This document shows, in pieces, positions 1 to 7,970 of a DNA stretch of 9,969 nucleotides. Below the pieces are notes generated by a model that was given only the letters and a program-made list of their open reading frames with translations, ran no database searches and was not told the DNA's origin. Within the stretch, counting starts at the first letter, position 1. Each line of letters starts with the position of its first letter. Position numbers and translations under genes: made by a program. Source of the stretch: CAZTKP01 sp964614215 (GTDB taxonomy: Bacteria; UBP6; UBA1177); assembly GCA_964614215.1 (NCBI GenBank), contig CAZTKP010000094.1, forward strand, positions 1 through 9,969, written 5' to 3'.

Positions 1-468
1 GCCATCGGCCAGATTACTGAGTACTACACCGCGAAAGGTCCGGTGACCCGGATTGCCGAAGCGAGCAAAACCGGTCCCGCCACCAATATCATCCACGGCC
101 TCGCCGTCGGTCTGGAAAGTACCGTCGCTCCGGTCGTCATGAACGAACTGGCGATTCTTATCGCCAACGCCTGTGCCGGCCTTTATGGTATCGGTATTGC
201 AGCTGTTTCTATGCTGGCAACTTTAGGTATTACCTTAGCTACTGATGCTTATGGTCCTATCGCTGATAATGCTGGCGGTAATGCTGAAATGACTGGCCAG
301 GATCCTTCAGTTCGTCAAAAGACTGATGCTCTTGATTCTCTTGGTAATACTACCGCAGCCATTGGAAAAGGTTATGCAATAGGTAGTGGATTCTTAACGG
401 CAATAGCATTACTTGTGTCTTATATCCAAGATGCAAGAATGAATATGCTTTCTAGAGGAATTTCCTGA
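1..468 (+). CDS. hppA: Membrane-bound ion-translocating pyrophosphatase (HppA), fragment open at the left edge and truncated at its C-terminus
   Basis: Membrane pyrophosphatases hydrolyse PPi to pump H+ or Na+ across the inner membrane. Frame 1 is open from base 1 and encodes about 145 residues of the family: TEYYT near the start, then EASKTGPATNII, GLAVGLEST, the hallmark DAYGPIADNAGGNAEM and GNTTAAIGKG. An Ala rather than Lys after GNTT is the mark of the K+-dependent subclass; this piece does not tell H+ from Na+ pumping. The family is usually 660-800 aa, and roughly the last 200 residues are missing: similarity ends at about VSYIQDARMNML and the frame stops at 466-468. The GTG at 43 is internal, not a start. 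The sequence after about 443 belongs in another frame to a glycosyltransferase. Third-position G/C drops from 43 of 60 codons (nt 1-180) to 15 of 80 (nt 181-420). Family assignment is firm; whether the broken gene is real or an assembly chimera is open. Confidence 0.9.
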   Translation, partial: AIGQITEYYTAKGPVTRIAEASKTGPATNIIHGLAVGLESTVAPVVMNELAILIANACAGLYGIGIAAVSMLATLGITLATDAYGPIADNAGGNAEMTGQDPSVRQKTDALDSLGNTTAAIGKGYAIGSGFLTAIALLVSYIQDARMNMLSRGIS

Positions 469-2170
469 GAACAAAACAATATGGAAGATTCCAAGAAAAG
501 ATCTCTATCTCTATCTTTTCTACTTTTTTGAAGGATTCGCTTTTCTCTCCAAAGGTCTTCTTTCCGTTGCAATTCCCGGGACAGCTCTTCTCATCTTCAT
601 GATCTTTACAAGAGATCCGGGATATCTCTTAAGCTGGAAACATCTTAAAAAACATCTTATTGGAGTTCTTGTCTATCTTGCCGTCATATTTCCTTGGCTG
701 GGATATATGTGGGCAAGTGAAGGCTTTGAATTTATTAGAATATTTATCTGGTTCCACCACTTCAAAAGAGTTGCGGGAGTCATCCATAAACCTAACGATC
801 TGCACACTCTCTACATTAGAATACTCGGGTACTCAATGTTCCCCTGGAGTGCATTTCTTCCCGCTGCCATCTATCACTTTGCATCTGAAAAGAGCGAGAC
901 ACTTTCAAGAATCAAAAAACTTTTTATACTCAGTTTATCCGTGGGGCCATTTTTCTTCCTTTCATTTTCAGGAACAAAATTCTATCACTATATTGCTCCG
1001 ATCGTTCCGTTTCTTGCCATTCTGATAGGTTACTACATTGACAAAATATGGAAAGCACGTTGGAAAGCTGCAACAAAAGTTGAGGCGATCATAGCCATTA
1101 TGCTTGTAGCTGCAATTGGAAGAGACATCGGGAACAAATATGGTTTATGGCTGCATATAATCACTTTCTACAACAACCGTTCCCTTCCAAGGATAGGCTC
1201 ATGGCTTTATGTCATAATCCCTGTTTTTACTATTTTTGCCATTATCCTTTTTACGATGATATTTAACTCTAAAGTCAGAAAATACGGATTTTACGGACTT
1301 TTTACTCTCACTGCAGGATTTATGGTCTATTATTTCATCGTCTGTATGCCTGCTATTGCAACAAGATACTCACTTGAACCTCTTGTTGACAAATATAAGG
1401 CTGTCTCTCCTGAACGGGCACCGATAGCCGATTATTATAAGTGGCTTAGAAAATCTGTAGGCTTCTCACTTCGAAACGAAGTTACTTTTTTAAAAACAGA
1501 TAAGGAAAAATCTGTTCTCAGGTTCTTTGATCAGCCGGGAGATCAGTTCGTCATAATGCGTAAAAATGATTTCAAACGCTTTAAATCTCTGATGAAACGT
1601 ATTAACAAAAAGGTCACCCAGATCAAAAAAGGTCCGAGAAACAGGCTTTATAAAGTAACAGGCCCCGGAAAGAAAAAAGATCTTTCAGCCGCAAAGAAAT
1701 ATATCACCGAAACACCACCGTCAGATATGGTAAAAGCCCACGTTCTTTTTGACGAGGTGATCGAACTGATCGGGTACAAGGTAGTTAAGGGCGGACTTGA
1801 GAAAAAAGACGGCAAGTATGTTTCAAAAGGCGGATCCTACACCATTGATCTTTATTTTAAGGCTCTGGGGTCCAACATAAAGAAGGATTACGATGTTTTT
1901 CTCCATACGGAGGGAGACATGAAAGATAAGAGAACCAAGGGTGACAGACTTATGGCCGAAGGAAACTATCCGACAACTTACTGGAAAAAAGGCCAGATAA
2001 TCAGACATCCCATCAAGGTCAAGATTCCCGAAGGGTCAAAGAACAACTACTACATTCCATATATCGGTATCTATCAGGAAGAATATCGCGGAAACATCTC
2101 AAATCCTGATGAAGTTCCCAATGATGGCGACAACAGATACGAGCTGATGAAAATTTATCTGGAAAAATAA
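443..2170 (+). CDS. GT39/ArnT-like membrane glycosyltransferase, 5'-truncated, with a large C-terminal soluble domain
   Basis: Enzymes of this superfamily (PMT/ArnT) move a sugar from a polyprenyl-phosphate donor onto a periplasmic acceptor. The frame is open from 443, just after an in-frame TGA at 440-442. The first ATG (599) lies inside a hydrophobic helix that already reads as family sequence (AFLSKGLLSVAIPG), so it is not a genuine N-terminus, and no ATG, GTG or TTG occurs in frame between 443 and 599. Counting from 599, hydrophobic segments lie near 21-40, 72-92, 108-123, 131-147, 162-174, 203-222 and 231-250. FSGTKFYHYIAPIVPFLAIL (about 123-142) matches the ArnT-like SxxKxxxYxxPxxP region. 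Residues about 256-523 form a charged, non-membrane domain that I do not recognise. The catalytic acidic N-terminal loops (roughly 190 residues) are absent. The stop (2168-2170) touches the next ATG. The superfamily is probable; the substrate is unknown. Confidence 0.72.
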   Translation: MCFLEEFPENKTIWKIPRKDLYLYLFYFFEGFAFLSKGLLSVAIPGTALLIFMIFTRDPGYLLSWKHLKKHLIGVLVYLAVIFPWLGYMWASEGFEFIRIFIWFHHFKRVAGVIHKPNDLHTLYIRILGYSMFPWSAFLPAAIYHFASEKSETLSRIKKLFILSLSVGPFFFLSFSGTKFYHYIAPIVPFLAILIGYYIDKIWKARWKAATKVEAIIAIMLVAAIGRDIGNKYGLWLHIITFYNNRSLPRIGSWLYVIIPVFTIFAIILFTMIFNSKVRKYGFYGLFTLTAGFMVYYFIVCMPAIATRYSLEPLVDKYKAVSPERAPIADYYKWLRKSVGFSLRNEVTFLKTDKEKSVLRFFDQPGDQFVIMRKNDFKRFKSLMKRINKKVTQIKKGPRNRLYKVTGPGKKKDLSAAKKYITETPPSDMVKAHVLFDEVIELIGYKVVKGGLEKKDGKYVSKGGSYTIDLYFKALGSNIKKDYDVFLHTEGDMKDKRTKGDRLMAEGNYPTTYWKKGQIIRHPIKVKIPEGSKNNYYIPYIGIYQEEYRGNISNPDEVPNDGDNRYELMKIYLEK

Positions 2171-3361
2171 ATGGCTGAACTACTTGCACCTGCAGGAAAT
2201 CCCGAAAAATTAAAATGGGCCGCTGTCTATGGGGCCGATGCAGTTTACTTCGGCGTAAAGAGCTTTTCTCTGAGGTCTTTTGCAGGAAACTTCTCTGTCA
2301 AGGACGCTGAAGAATCTCTAAGCTATCTTCACGAAAAAGGGAAAAAAGGCTATGTGACACTTAACATCTATCCTTATTCAAACGAGTACGATGAGCTTAT
2401 AAAAACCGCGCATGAACTCGAAGAATGCAAAGCCGATGCTTTCATAGTTTCCGATCCGGGAGTTCTTTTCGCTCTTAAAAAAGCGGGAATAACGACTGCT
2501 CTTCACATTTCGACACAGGCAAACACCCTTTCATATCAGACAGTAAATGCCTACGGTGAGCTCGGAGCAAAAAGAGTGAATCTTGCGCGAGAACTTTCCT
2601 TTGACCGCATTGCTGAGATCGCAAAAAATAAAGGTAATACAGAAGTAGAAGTTTTCATCCACGGAGCAGTATGCTTCAGTTTTTCGGGAAGATGCGCGAT
2701 CAGCGACTGGATGACAGGAAGAAAGGCAAATCGTGGAGAATGCACGCATCCATGCAGATGGAACTACAGCGTTGTTGAAGAAAAAAGACCCGGTGAATAT
2801 ATCCCCGTCGGAGAAGATGAAAGAGGTCTCTATCTTTTCAACCCTAAAGAGCTTGCGCTTTTTTCATACATGCCCCGTCTTGCAGAGAGCGGCGTTGACT
2901 CTTTTAAAATAGAAGGACGAATGAAATCAATACATTACATTGCTTCAACTGTTTCTTTGCATAGAAGAATACTCGATGGAGAGGATGTGAGTGAGCAGGA
3001 GGCTTTTGAGCTTCTGAACAGGATCAAGAATCGCGGTTACAGCACAGGTTTCATGAAGGGAAACGTTACTCCTGACGATTATCAGATCATGGGGGAAGGT
3101 TCAAATTCCGAAGCAGAGTTCCTCGGAAATATAATGGAAGAAAAGATCGACGGAAAGACTGTTCTGCAGATAAGGAACCAGACACTGGCCGGAGAAACTG
3201 TCGAGGTTCTTGAACCGAGTGGAAAAATATCGACCTACACTCTTCCTGAAGTTCTAAACATGACAGACGGAACAACTGACAAGGTTGCAAACCATTCCAA
3301 ATTTGTTCTCCTTGATAATGAATTTTCTCCGTTCACGATCTTTAGAAGGGTTGAAAAATGA
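2171..3361 (+). CDS. trhP: U32 family protein, TrhP/YegQ-like (tRNA U34 hydroxylation)
   Basis: TrhP is needed for prephenate-dependent formation of 5-hydroxyuridine at tRNA position 34. This 396-aa protein opens with the U32 TIM-barrel start (MAELLAPAGNPEKLKWAAVYGADAVYFG). It carries the U32 signature EVFIHGAVCFSFSGRC at 160-175, then NRGECTHPCRWNY and VDSFKIEGRMKS (242-253). Four cysteines, C168, C175, C191 and C195, have the layout expected of an Fe-S site, as in the UbiU/UbiV/TrhP group. Residues about 312-393 resemble the small U32 C-terminal beta domain. This architecture favours TrhP over the shorter YhbU type or the double-length RlhA. The ATG follows the previous stop without a gap behind a weak GGAA, suggesting coupled translation. 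Its own stop overlaps the next start as ATGA (3358-3361). U32 membership is certain; the TrhP assignment is by architecture. Confidence 0.82.
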   Translation: MAELLAPAGNPEKLKWAAVYGADAVYFGVKSFSLRSFAGNFSVKDAEESLSYLHEKGKKGYVTLNIYPYSNEYDELIKTAHELEECKADAFIVSDPGVLFALKKAGITTALHISTQANTLSYQTVNAYGELGAKRVNLARELSFDRIAEIAKNKGNTEVEVFIHGAVCFSFSGRCAISDWMTGRKANRGECTHPCRWNYSVVEEKRPGEYIPVGEDERGLYLFNPKELALFSYMPRLAESGVDSFKIEGRMKSIHYIASTVSLHRRILDGEDVSEQEAFELLNRIKNRGYSTGFMKGNVTPDDYQIMGEGSNSEAEFLGNIMEEKIDGKTVLQIRNQTLAGETVEVLEPSGKISTYTLPEVLNMTDGTTDKVANHSKFVLLDNEFSPFTIFRRVEK

Positions 3362-3564
3362 GCTGGCACCGTATTATAAGACTAGACCGAAAAAAGAATT
3401 TCTATTTTCATTTCACGATAGAAAGTTACGACAATATGGGCCTTGTCACAACACTTAGAAAAGATGGCAGCGATCTCATCCTTGAATGCTCCACACCGCT
3501 TAGTAACGGAAAGTTCTACGACAGAGTTATAGACAATATTCTCCGTGAAATAAGGGAACATTAG
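3358..3564 (+). CDS. Small DUF4911-like protein
   Basis: This 68-residue protein is soluble, with no signal peptide or membrane segment. The pattern is a basic start (MSWHRIIRLDRKKNFYFHF), a central ESYDNMGLVTTLRKD segment, a hydrophobic strand (SDLILECSTP) and an amphipathic C-terminal helix ending in EIREH. It resembles the DUF4911 group of 70-80-aa bacterial proteins, in which an xxEAYEGLxxVxT-like segment is typical; I judge this by eye only. The function is unknown. A good Shine-Dalgarno GAAGGG (3345-3350) sits 7 bases before the ATG, and the start overlaps the stop of the U32 gene by four bases. It is therefore a real, co-translated gene and not a shadow frame. The next gene starts on the base after its stop. 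Confidence 0.55.
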   Translation: MSWHRIIRLDRKKNFYFHFTIESYDNMGLVTTLRKDGSDLILECSTPLSNGKFYDRVIDNILREIREH

Positions 3565-4131
3565 ATGAAAAAACTTTTAGTCATACTTTTTATTATCTGC
3601 ACCGTTTTTTCACTCTCAGCTTTAAATGAAGGCAGAATAAAAGGAAACAAGATCCCATCGCTTACATCGGAGATCTCACTTGAGAAATCTGAGTTTCTCT
3701 ACAACGCTCCTCTTATTGAGTATATCAATCTCAACTTCGGGCTTATGGTCAACAAATGGACTCAGCCGGGACTTGCCTTCGGAATTGATTTTCAGTGGAT
3801 AGATTCCAAACACGTTGCGGGAACTATCAGGGCTGACATGATCTTTCTGACTAACCGCCAGATGAATGATGTGTATCTCGGCGGATATGCGAACGCATCG
3901 ATCTGTGCAGGAGTTCCCGTTGCAGGTTTTAAAGGCGTTGTATACTCCATGGTCTATGCTTCGGTAGGCGATGACCCTCTTGTCTCACTTGAACTACAGC
4001 CCGGTGTCTATATCTCTCCCCATGAATCGGTAAACCTGTTCTTCGCGCCGGCTTTCGGAAAATACTTTGTGGCTTCAGACAGCATCTTCTTTAACTTAAT
4101 CCTTTCTCTTGAGGTATTCCTTTGGAAATGA
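3565..4131 (+). CDS. Hypothetical exported protein, possibly a small outer-membrane beta-barrel
   Basis: 188 aa. I do not recognise a family. The N-terminus is a clear Sec signal peptide: MKK, a hydrophobic core LLVILFIICTVFSL and a likely signal peptidase I site near SLSA-LN (residues 18-21). The mature part has alternating hydrophobic/polar stretches rich in Gly, Tyr, Phe and Ser, for example INLNFGLMVNKW, LAFGIDFQW, VYLGGYANASICAGVPV, VSLELQPGVYISP and NLFFAPAFGKYFVAS. It ends in a strand closed by an aromatic residue (ILSLEVFLWK), as in small outer-membrane barrels. The Shine-Dalgarno AAGGGA (3552-3557) is 7 bases before the ATG, which directly follows the previous stop. The 3' end overlaps the radical SAM gene. 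The barrel idea is inference. Confidence 0.6.
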   Translation: MKKLLVILFIICTVFSLSALNEGRIKGNKIPSLTSEISLEKSEFLYNAPLIEYINLNFGLMVNKWTQPGLAFGIDFQWIDSKHVAGTIRADMIFLTNRQMNDVYLGGYANASICAGVPVAGFKGVVYSMVYASVGDDPLVSLELQPGVYISPHESVNLFFAPAFGKYFVASDSIFFNLILSLEVFLWK

Positions 4132-6461
4132 TCACATCCCTTCTCCGTAAGATAGAAAAACCGGGGCGGTACTACGCTCCTTTCATAAACATGGACTCAA
4201 AACCCGTCGATGAGAACGCACCTAAAGTTCTTATCCTCTTTCCGGACATTTTCGAGGTCGCACAGAGTCATACCGGTGTTAAGATACTGTATTCGCTTTT
4301 CAGGCGCGGCGGTTTCACAGCTGACTTCGGTTTTGCTGTCGCTAAGGACTTTGAAAAGGAGATCATCAATGATAAGAAGATGACTTCCATGATCCACGGG
4401 ATAGACTTCCGTGATTTCGATCTTATCTGCGTTTCTTTTCAGTATCAGCTTCAGTTTCCTAACTTTCTGCGAATTCTTGATATGGCGGGAATCGAGTTCA
4501 GGGCTCAAAATAGAAAAAAGACAGATCCCATCATACTTTCAGGCGGTCCTGCGATGTGTAATCCCGAACCGATAACTGACTTTGTGGATGCTGCTTTTAT
4601 CGGCGAGATAGAACCTGCGGCGACTGCGATAATGGATGCTTTCAGTGTGAAAACAAAAACTGCCAGACTTAAAAAACTGTCAGCTATCGACGGTTTCTAC
4701 TTTCCCCAAAGTGATAAAAAAGTGAAGCGGTCCGTGCAGACCGATCTCAACCTTGATAACGATGTAACTTTTGACTGTCCTGTCTTTGCGATGAGAACTG
4801 TTCATGACAGGTTCACGACTGAGATAATGCGCGGATGCACCAGAGGATGCCGTTTCTGCATGGCGGGAATGTTCTACCGTCCGCACCGTGAAAGAAGCGC
4901 GAATAACGTCTGTGAAATGCTTGACAGGGTAGTTCAGAGCTCAGGTTACGATGAGGCGGGCTTTCTCTCACTTTCCGCTGCCGACCACAGCGAGATAGAG
5001 GAAATTCTTGTTGAATCTATGGGCAGATACGGTCGCGATATTTCAATTTCACTACCAAGTCTGAGAACCGACAGTCTCACTGAAAAGATGATAGATGCGA
5101 TAAAGAAAGGCAGGAAAGGCGGCTTCACTCTTGCGCCTGAATCTGGAAGCGAAAAGCTGAGAAAGGTGATAAACAAGGGGAATACCAGCGAGGACCTGCT
5201 CAATTCCGTAAAGCTCATCTTCGCCAACAAGTGGAAACACGTCAAACTGTACTTCATGCTCGGTCTTCCGCTTGAAGAGGACGAGGATATTTATGAAACT
5301 GTAGAACTTGTTAAGAAGATATGCTCAATTGCAAAAGGTTACGGCAAAAAGGCGAGTGTCACAGCGAGTTTCTCCACCTTCGTTCCTCAGCCGTTCACCC
5401 CCTTTCAATGGGAAAAGATGGCAACAGCTGATGAGATAAAGGCAAAACAGAAGATCATCATCGATAATCTGCGTGGAGTTAGAAACCTCAAGCTCAACTG
5501 GCACAGTAGCGATGTAAGTACCATTGAGGGATATCTCACTCGCGGCGGTCGCGAATTTAATGCAGTTATTGAGTCAGTTGCCCGCAACATGACAGGACTT
5601 CAGTCTGATGATGACTTTTTTGATCTTAAGCTCTGGCATGACGCAATGGATGAGCTGAAAATTGACGGAAAAGCTCTGCTTGAAGAACGACCGACTGATA
5701 AGCTCATGCCTTTTGAACACATCGATCTTCTTATCGATAGAGATTTTCTGCTTAAGGAGCGTGAAAAGGCTTATAAATATGAAGAGACAACCGACTGCGC
5801 CTTTGACACCTGTCATCAGTGCGGTGCATGCGACTTTAAGGAAGTTAAACCGATGGTCCATACCGGTGCTGCCGAAGTTTATGATAAAATCAAAGAGGCT
5901 GACACCAACCGCGGGAACTCCACACCATGGCTTTTCACCTTTTCAAAAAGAGGTCGCGCTATTTCCATCGGTCATCTCGACATGGTCTCTTTTATGCTCA
6001 AAGGTTTTTCAATGAGCGGACTGAAAATCCTTTATTCAGAAGGCTTTCATCCACTTCCCAGATTCAGTCTCATCTATCCTGCTCCTGTCGGACTTGAGAT
6101 AGAAGAAGAACACGGAACCATCTGGTTTACGGAAGATTATGATCAGGGAGAGGTTCTTGCAAAGCTCAACACTGTCTTTTCAGGGACAGGCATTGAGTTT
6201 CAAGCCTTTATTCCCGTTGAAAGGGAGATGATAAAAAAGCTTGAAAAAAGTCTGCGCACAATGAAATTTCAACACTACTCGGCGATATTTAAAGAGAAAG
6301 AAGACTTTGATACATTTAAGAAAATTCTCACCATCGAGAACCTTAATGAAAAAGAACTCCGCATAGACTTTGAACATCTCACTGAAAAAGGCGGAGTCAT
6401 GAAACTCTTTTTAGAAACAAATGGCGAGTTTCATGTTATAAAGAGGAATAATCCAACTTAA
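4122..6461 (+). CDS. B12-binding-like radical SAM protein (TIGR03960) fused to DUF2344 (TIGR03936)
   Basis: 779 aa, a known fusion of two families often encoded near ribonuclease G; its reaction is undetermined. Residues about 33-175 match the N-terminal Rossmann/B12-binding-like region of TIGR03960 (FPDIFEVAQSHTGVKILY, VSFQYQLQFPNFLRILD, SGGPAMCNPEP). The radical SAM motif is RGCTRGCRFC with C239, C243 and C246 (CX3CX2C), followed by the barrel (LAPESGSEKLRKVINKG, YFMLGLP). A second cysteine set, C559, C564, C567 and C570 (CX4CX2CX2C), precedes DUF2344 at about 602-775, which shows its SKRGRAISIGHLD and SEGFHPLPRFS blocks. Two starts are possible: TTG at 4122, with GAGG (4111-4114) 7 bases upstream, or ATG at 4128, which gives an ATG/TGA overlap with the previous stop but a 13-base spacing. 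The better spacing favours TTG. No RNase G gene follows; an IS110 element does. Confidence 0.93.
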   Translation: MEMITSLLRKIEKPGRYYAPFINMDSKPVDENAPKVLILFPDIFEVAQSHTGVKILYSLFRRGGFTADFGFAVAKDFEKEIINDKKMTSMIHGIDFRDFDLICVSFQYQLQFPNFLRILDMAGIEFRAQNRKKTDPIILSGGPAMCNPEPITDFVDAAFIGEIEPAATAIMDAFSVKTKTARLKKLSAIDGFYFPQSDKKVKRSVQTDLNLDNDVTFDCPVFAMRTVHDRFTTEIMRGCTRGCRFCMAGMFYRPHRERSANNVCEMLDRVVQSSGYDEAGFLSLSAADHSEIEEILVESMGRYGRDISISLPSLRTDSLTEKMIDAIKKGRKGGFTLAPESGSEKLRKVINKGNTSEDLLNSVKLIFANKWKHVKLYFMLGLPLEEDEDIYETVELVKKICSIAKGYGKKASVTASFSTFVPQPFTPFQWEKMATADEIKAKQKIIIDNLRGVRNLKLNWHSSDVSTIEGYLTRGGREFNAVIESVARNMTGLQSDDDFFDLKLWHDAMDELKIDGKALLEERPTDKLMPFEHIDLLIDRDFLLKEREKAYKYEETTDCAFDTCHQCGACDFKEVKPMVHTGAAEVYDKIKEADTNRGNSTPWLFTFSKRGRAISIGHLDMVSFMLKGFSMSGLKILYSEGFHPLPRFSLIYPAPVGLEIEEEHGTIWFTEDYDQGEVLAKLNTVFSGTGIEFQAFIPVEREMIKKLEKSLRTMKFQHYSAIFKEKEDFDTFKKILTIENLNEKELRIDFEHLTEKGGVMKLFLETNGEFHVIKRNNPT

Positions 6462-6474
6462 GAACTAATTTCCC

Positions 6475-6493
6475 AGCCCTTCAGGCGTGGGCT
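6475..6493. repeat. REP-like palindromic unit at the right flank of the IS element
   Basis: A 5-bp perfect stem AGCCC (6475-6479) / GGGCT (6489-6493) encloses a 9-base loop. It lies 14 bases after the radical SAM stop. No T-run follows, so it is a weak candidate for a terminator. It looks like the outlying member of the palindrome cluster that continues at 8206 on the far side of the inserted IS110 element. The predicted IS core (6495-6496) starts two bases beyond the stem. Confidence 0.5.
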
Positions 6494-6507
6494 AAGTTAT
6501 TCCCTTT
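6486..6507 (+). repeat. Right copy of an imperfect inverted repeat spanning the IS right end
   Basis: This 22-base stretch recurs inverted at 8042-8063, with one base inserted (GGG against GG) and one substitution (A against T at 6499). It covers the junction between right flank and IS: the outer part is the right target and core, the inner part is the left donor. The other copy lies in the 3' strand of the first large hairpin of the predicted bridge RNA, so that RNA could pair across the whole right junction. Confidence 0.7.
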
Positions 6508-6553
6508 AAAGTCAAGCAACATCTCACTTTTTTTGTTCCACCCTAAATTGACA

Positions 6554-7942
6554 TCATCCTGCCTTTTTAATATTATCGTTTTGAGCAACAGGGGAGCCCG
6601 CATCAGATGGCAAGTTTCCATCTTTGGCCACTTGTTGCTCTTTTCTTTTTTTACTCTGTCTTTTTGAAACAGGTGCATTGATGCCTATTTTCTGAAATCG
6701 TCTGATTTTGTTTTCTTTTTTGCTTATCATATTCATTCTGTATGGTCTTTTGTTTATATTTTTTCTATCGGTTTCACAATTAAATGACCTCTGATTTTTT
6801 AACACACCAAAAACAATTCTGACCAACTTATGCATAACTTTACCAATAGCGGACATTTTAGCCATGCCATTTTCAAGCTGAGCCTGATAATACTCTTTAA
6901 AATATTCATTGTGTTGGATTGCTGTAAAAGCAGCAAGAAACAGTATTCGTCTTGGCTCTTTACGGCCTTTCTTGCTCATTCTGCAAGCTCCTTTTCCATC
7001 TCCACTGACATGAAACACTGGATGAATTCCAAAGTATGCCGCCAACTTCTTAGCATTTAAAAACCGCTCAATATGACCAATCTCAACAAGCAGACCGACA
7101 GCGGTGTCTTTACTGAAACCCGGTATTGATTCAAGAAGATCTAACTCCGGTCCATCAAATTCTTTTCGCATTTTTTCCGCAGTGCTTTTAATGGTTTTGT
7201 CTAATGAAAGAATATGGTTTACCGTAACTGCAACCATTTCTTCTGCAACATGATCTGTGTATGATGCAACACTTTTCTTTGCATCAGCAATCAGTTTTTC
7301 AGCTCTTTCCCGACTTACAAATGGAATGCCGGACACCTTCTCAACTTTTGCGCGGGAAAGTTTTTTTGCTGTAGGATACATTTTTATAAGTGTTAATATC
7401 CATTTAGGAAGAGGACTGTGCCAATATGATAGAATCTCAGGATTTGCACTATATAAAGCTGCTTGCAGATGATTAAGAAGCTGTGTCCTCTGTTTTTTCA
7501 GCAAACGCATTAAAGACCACATTCTTTTTATTTCACTCATTTTATTGTTCTCTATAAAATCAAGTCTTTCCGGAAACCTGACCATAAACTCTGCAATGTT
7601 TCTAGCACTTATGGCATCCGTAATATTCCGATTCATTGTTGCTTTACTCGCATTACTTATGCCTATCGGGTTAATCCTAGTAACTTTGACAGGTAAATAA
7701 TCCTGAAATTTACGAATATTTGCATGCCAGTTATTTTCCAGTCCTCCAGTACTTTCTACACCAGCAACAATAGTTTCAACATCATGATCTGAAACAAAAT
7801 TCTTAAGAAAATTATAGAGCTGTGCATAACCTTCAAAGTTATCATCAAGCTGGAAGTTTTCTTCGGCTGTTTCAAATCGTTCATTAATCATGATGAAGTC
7901 AGCGTACCCTTTACTGACATCAATTCCCAAATAATAATTCAT
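6554..7942 (-). CDS. IS110-family transposase (DEDD RuvC-like domain plus Tnp_20 serine domain)
   Basis: This recombinase inserts and excises the element using a bridge RNA. The N-terminal RuvC-like DEDD domain is visible: GIDVSKGYADF (D8), AGVESTGGLENNW (E63) and NITDAISARNIAEF (D109). In most IS110 proteins this last motif reads TDxxDA; here the second Asp is Ser112. A helical linker covers about 130-265. The Tnp_20 domain follows: LLESIPGFSKDTAVGLLVEIG, AAYFGIHPVFHVSGDGKG with likely catalytic S313, SKKGRKEPRRILFLAA, and KLVRIVFGVLKN. Residues 390-462 are an extra Lys/Arg-rich tail; the total of 462 aa is long, as 330-420 aa is common. The Shine-Dalgarno GAGG sits 5 bases before the ATG. 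The frame is intact, so the copy may be functional unless Ser112 disables it; I suspect the Ser is a trait of a subclade. Confidence 0.96.
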   Translation of the reverse strand: MNYYLGIDVSKGYADFIMINERFETAEENFQLDDNFEGYAQLYNFLKNFVSDHDVETIVAGVESTGGLENNWHANIRKFQDYLPVKVTRINPIGISNASKATMNRNITDAISARNIAEFMVRFPERLDFIENNKMSEIKRMWSLMRLLKKQRTQLLNHLQAALYSANPEILSYWHSPLPKWILTLIKMYPTAKKLSRAKVEKVSGIPFVSRERAEKLIADAKKSVASYTDHVAEEMVAVTVNHILSLDKTIKSTAEKMRKEFDGPELDLLESIPGFSKDTAVGLLVEIGHIERFLNAKKLAAYFGIHPVFHVSGDGKGACRMSKKGRKEPRRILFLAAFTAIQHNEYFKEYYQAQLENGMAKMSAIGKVMHKLVRIVFGVLKNQRSFNCETDRKNINKRPYRMNMISKKENKIRRFQKIGINAPVSKRQSKKRKEQQVAKDGNLPSDAGSPVAQNDNIKKAG

Positions 7943-7970
7943 TTCAACCTCTTGAATTAATTAATAATAA

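Noticed and set aside
5662..6015. Open frame of 117 codons on the plus strand within the radical SAM gene
   Set aside because: It lies in another frame of a well-supported gene, across its second cysteine cluster and DUF2344; it is a shadow.
6475..6493. Intrinsic terminator after the radical SAM gene
   Set aside because: The stem is only 5 bp and is followed by AAGTTATT, not a T-run.
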